The notes beneath the pieces are model-generated. The model ran no database searches, was not told the DNA's origin, and was given only the letters and a program-made list of their open reading frames with translations. A DNA stretch of 9,127 nucleotides from Ignavibacteriaceae bacterium (lineage in GTDB: Bacteria; Bacteroidota; Ignavibacteria; Ignavibacteriales; Ignavibacteriaceae). The stretch covers positions 1 through 9,127 of the forward strand of contig JALHTS010000372.1 of assembly GCA_022865965.1 (NCBI GenBank). Direction: 5' to 3'. The position numbers and the translations under genes were made by a program. Each line of letters starts with the position of its first letter. The stretch's first letter is position 1. Positions 8,501 to 9,127 of this stretch are shown here, piece after piece.

Positions 8501-8666
8501 AAAACGTCAGCAAACAAGAGCTAATGTTCAGTTAACAATTCAACAGATTCTTGACAAGGGATTACCAACTGTTTATTCGCCCGATATCTTTCAGAGTAAA
8601 TGTGACAGAGTTTATGAACACATTTATGAAAATTATTTTGGAGATGGACGGAGTATTTATTCTTAA
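5523..8666 (+). CDS. hsdR: Type I restriction endonuclease subunit R (HsdR)
   Basis: This is the motor and nuclease subunit. Joined to HsdM and HsdS it hydrolyses ATP to pull in unmodified DNA and cuts it far from the target. At 1047 residues it is full length. The N-terminal PD-(D/E)xK nuclease domain shows Asp152 (RRPDLIG) and Glu166-x-Lys168 (LIELKG). The superfamily 2 helicase core follows, with Walker A HTQGSGKS (301-308), the DEAH box (404-407), motif III FTGTP (430-434), a TGFDAPS segment (653-659) and motif VI QTIARANR (676-683). The remaining 350 or so residues are the charged helical C-terminal part that contacts the methylase. All catalytic motifs are intact. It starts 13 bases after the DUF4411 stop, with GGGG at 5513-5516 as a possible ribosome binding site. 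A small palindrome is embedded in the coding sequence near residue 110. Expression may depend on read-through from upstream genes. Confidence 0.97.
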   Translation: MFNEYSEDSLIEKPAIEIFKSLGYSYLNCFDETFGQNSTLGRETSSDVVLMSRLKPALVNLNPKLPQEAINKAIEIIISDRSILNPAVANKEFYKLIKEGVKVSYRNKSAKGGDEEVEEVVKVIDFENPDENDFFLASQFWVTGDLYKRRPDLIGFVNGLPLILIELKGTHRKLENAYYDNLKDYKDTIPQIFWFNAFVILSNGSESKVGTLTLDWEHFAEWKKINSEGEQGVVSLDTIIKGTCEKKKFLDLLENFILFQDTGGKQIKIFSKNHQYLGVNNAIEQFRQIEKNKGRLGVFWHTQGSGKSFSMIFFSQKILRKFGGNYTFIIVTDRKELDVQIYKNFLSCGAVTEIEVHAESRNHLRQLLKENHRNIFTLIHKFGLNTGENLEVLSDRSDIIVITDEAHRSQYDTLALNMRSALPNAAFIAFTGTPLIVGEEKTKETFGDYISVYDFRQSVDDNATVPLYYENRIPELQLEDKDLFNEKIQDIVEKAELTPEEENRLEREFAREYHLITRDDRLNRVAEDIVEHFISRGFRGKGMVVCIDKPTAVKMYQKVKALWDLEIKELESVMQLARDEKEKELDQVQLNYLKETDMTVVVSPEQNEIDKFRKLGLDIETHRRRMVKEDLDEKFKDPDNPFRLVFVCAMWMTGFDAPSVSTIYLDKPMKNHTLMQTIARANRVFKEKPNGLIVDYIGVFRNLQKALAIYGIGGRDREGALPVKPKDELIKDLRNKLSELKNFCLSKEVDLYAIIDAGALNNIRMIGDAVDKLLENDSTKSNYLNLANAVYVIFKAILPDPKVSEFQQIVRLIKVIADKMRSFEGPVDISQVMKKVEDVLDESVKAEQYIISDTKPLDLSKIDFESLKKMFEKSRKNTQAERLKNALKAKVFGMVMMNKHRVNYAEMLQEMIDEYNSGTINVEQFFDKLMKFAKELNEEDQRSIKENLTEEELAIFDLLKQPKLSAKEKNKVKSAAKELLVTLKASRLVLDWRKRQQTRANVQLTIQQILDKGLPTVYSPDIFQSKCDRVYEHIYENYFGDGRSIYS
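5847..5861. repeat. GC-rich perfect palindrome inside hsdR
   Basis: TCCGCC-AAA-GGCGGA is a perfect 6-base stem with a 3-base loop in otherwise AT-rich coding sequence. It encodes SAKGGD near residues 109-114 of HsdR, in a charged loop (NKSAKGGDEEVEE) between two segments conserved in HsdR proteins (the VSYR strand and VIDFENPDENDF). It resembles the short palindromes that form dispersed repeats in many bacterial genomes. Whether it is repeated elsewhere cannot be told from one copy. Confidence 0.4.
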
Positions 8667-8685
8667 AATTGAGTGTGAATAATTC

Positions 8686-8771
8686 TGTGAAAATGGTTAA
8701 AGCAATGGTTTAGCTAGGTGCTGCGAAATATCGCTTTGCGGGAAAAGGAAACCACGACTATTTCTTTCACA
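8686..8771. repeat. Nested inverted repeats between the convergent hsdR and msrA genes
   Basis: Three inverted repeats share one centre: TGTGAAA (8686-8692) with TTTCACA (8765-8771), TGGTTT (8706-8711) with AAACCA (8749-8754), and GCGA (8723-8726) with TCGC (8731-8734) around the loop AATA. A direct repeat of ATGGTT (8693-8698 and 8705-8710) lies in the left arm. The 124-base spacer separates converging genes, so a bidirectional transcription end is expected here, but no good T-run is seen on either strand. It could also be the remnant of a small inverted-repeat element; no target-site duplication is visible. No open reading frame of note lies in the spacer. Confidence 0.35.
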
Positions 8772-8790
8772 AAACCCTACATCCAACGCC

Positions 8791-9127
8791 CTACTTCTTC
8801 AACTTATCCTTAAATACTTTCTCAAACTTTTCAACTTTTGGGGTTATTACAAAGGAACAATATCCCTGAGATGGATTATTCTCATAATAATCCTGATGAT
8901 ACTTTTCTGCCTTGTAGAATTTTGTAAGCGGAGATATTTCCGTTACTATAGGAGCATTCCAGATTTTCTCTTCTTCTAATTTCTTCATATAGTATTCCGC
9001 TTTTTGTTTCTGTTCTTCGTTATGATAAAAGATAATTGAACGATATTGTGTGCCGACATCATTTCCCTGTTTGTTTAATGTTGTTGGGTCGTGAGTCTTC
9101 CAGAAAATTTCCAACAGTTCATCATAA
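8791..9127 (-). CDS. msrA: Peptide methionine sulfoxide reductase A, C-terminal part (5' end beyond the window)
   Basis: This enzyme reduces methionine-S-sulfoxide in oxidised proteins, using thioredoxin to recycle. The visible 111 residues are the C-terminal part: YDELLEIFWKTHDPT, then NKQGNDVGTQYRS with the conserved Asp and Tyr of the active site, then KYHQDYYENNPSQGYC with a Cys in the usual place of the recycling cysteine. The frame stays open to the right edge, and family residues precede the TTG at 9112-9114, so that codon is internal and not the start. The catalytic GCFWC motif lies outside the window. The stop is TAG at 8791-8793. The gene converges on hsdR and is probably a chromosomal neighbour with no role in restriction. 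Confidence 0.95.
   Translation of the reverse strand, partial: YDELLEIFWKTHDPTTLNKQGNDVGTQYRSIIFYHNEEQKQKAEYYMKKLEEEKIWNAPIVTEISPLTKFYKAEKYHQDYYENNPSQGYCSFVITPKVEKFEKVFKDKLKK

Noticed and set aside
9112..9114. TTG as the start of a short separate gene on the minus strand
   Set aside because: The upstream codons (YDEL) continue the MsrA family sequence, so this is an internal leucine of a gene cut by the window edge.

Overview
The window is about 9.1 kb of AT-rich bacterial DNA holding a complete type I restriction-modification operon (hsdM, hsdS, then hsdR, all on the + strand). A two-gene module sits between hsdS and hsdR: an XRE-family helix-turn-helix protein fused to an ImmA/IrrE-type metallopeptidase, and a DUF4411 PIN-like nuclease. 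Two housekeeping-type genes cut by the window edges flank the operon: a DUF1684 lipoprotein gene on the left (+ strand) and a methionine sulfoxide reductase A gene on the right (- strand, convergent with hsdR).

Organism: low G+C (spot counts of about 28 to 40% per 60-base line), weak or absent Shine-Dalgarno sequences before most starts, a TAnnTTTG box like the Bacteroidota -7 promoter element before hsdM, and a lipid-anchored DUF1684 protein together suggest the Bacteroidota/Ignavibacteriota side of the FCB group. This is an inference from style and not a proof; no rRNA or marker protein is present. The flanking genes suggest a chromosome rather than a phage or plasmid; no integrase, transposase, tRNA, rRNA or CRISPR array is visible.

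Layout: 1-864 DUF1684 lipoprotein (5' end missing); 865-1050 non-coding, with two small inverted repeats and the likely hsd promoter; 1051-2607 hsdM; 2604-3851 hsdS (start overlaps the hsdM stop); 3852-3914 a short gap with a small inverted repeat, possibly an operator; 3915-5051 XRE-ImmA/IrrE protein; 5051-5509 DUF4411 protein (1-base stop/start overlap); 5523-8666 hsdR; 8667-8790 convergent spacer with nested inverted repeats; 8791-9127 msrA (5' end off the right edge).

How they work together: HsdM and HsdS form the methyltransferase that marks host DNA at a bipartite target, and addition of HsdR makes the nuclease that translocates on and cuts unmodified DNA. The order hsdM-hsdS-[accessory module]-hsdR recalls the E. 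coli prr locus, where the anticodon nuclease gene prrC lies between hsdS and hsdR and fires when a phage disables restriction. By analogy only, the XRE-peptidase/PIN-like pair may be a toxin-antitoxin-like backup or a regulator of the restriction enzyme. This is the most interesting part of the window.
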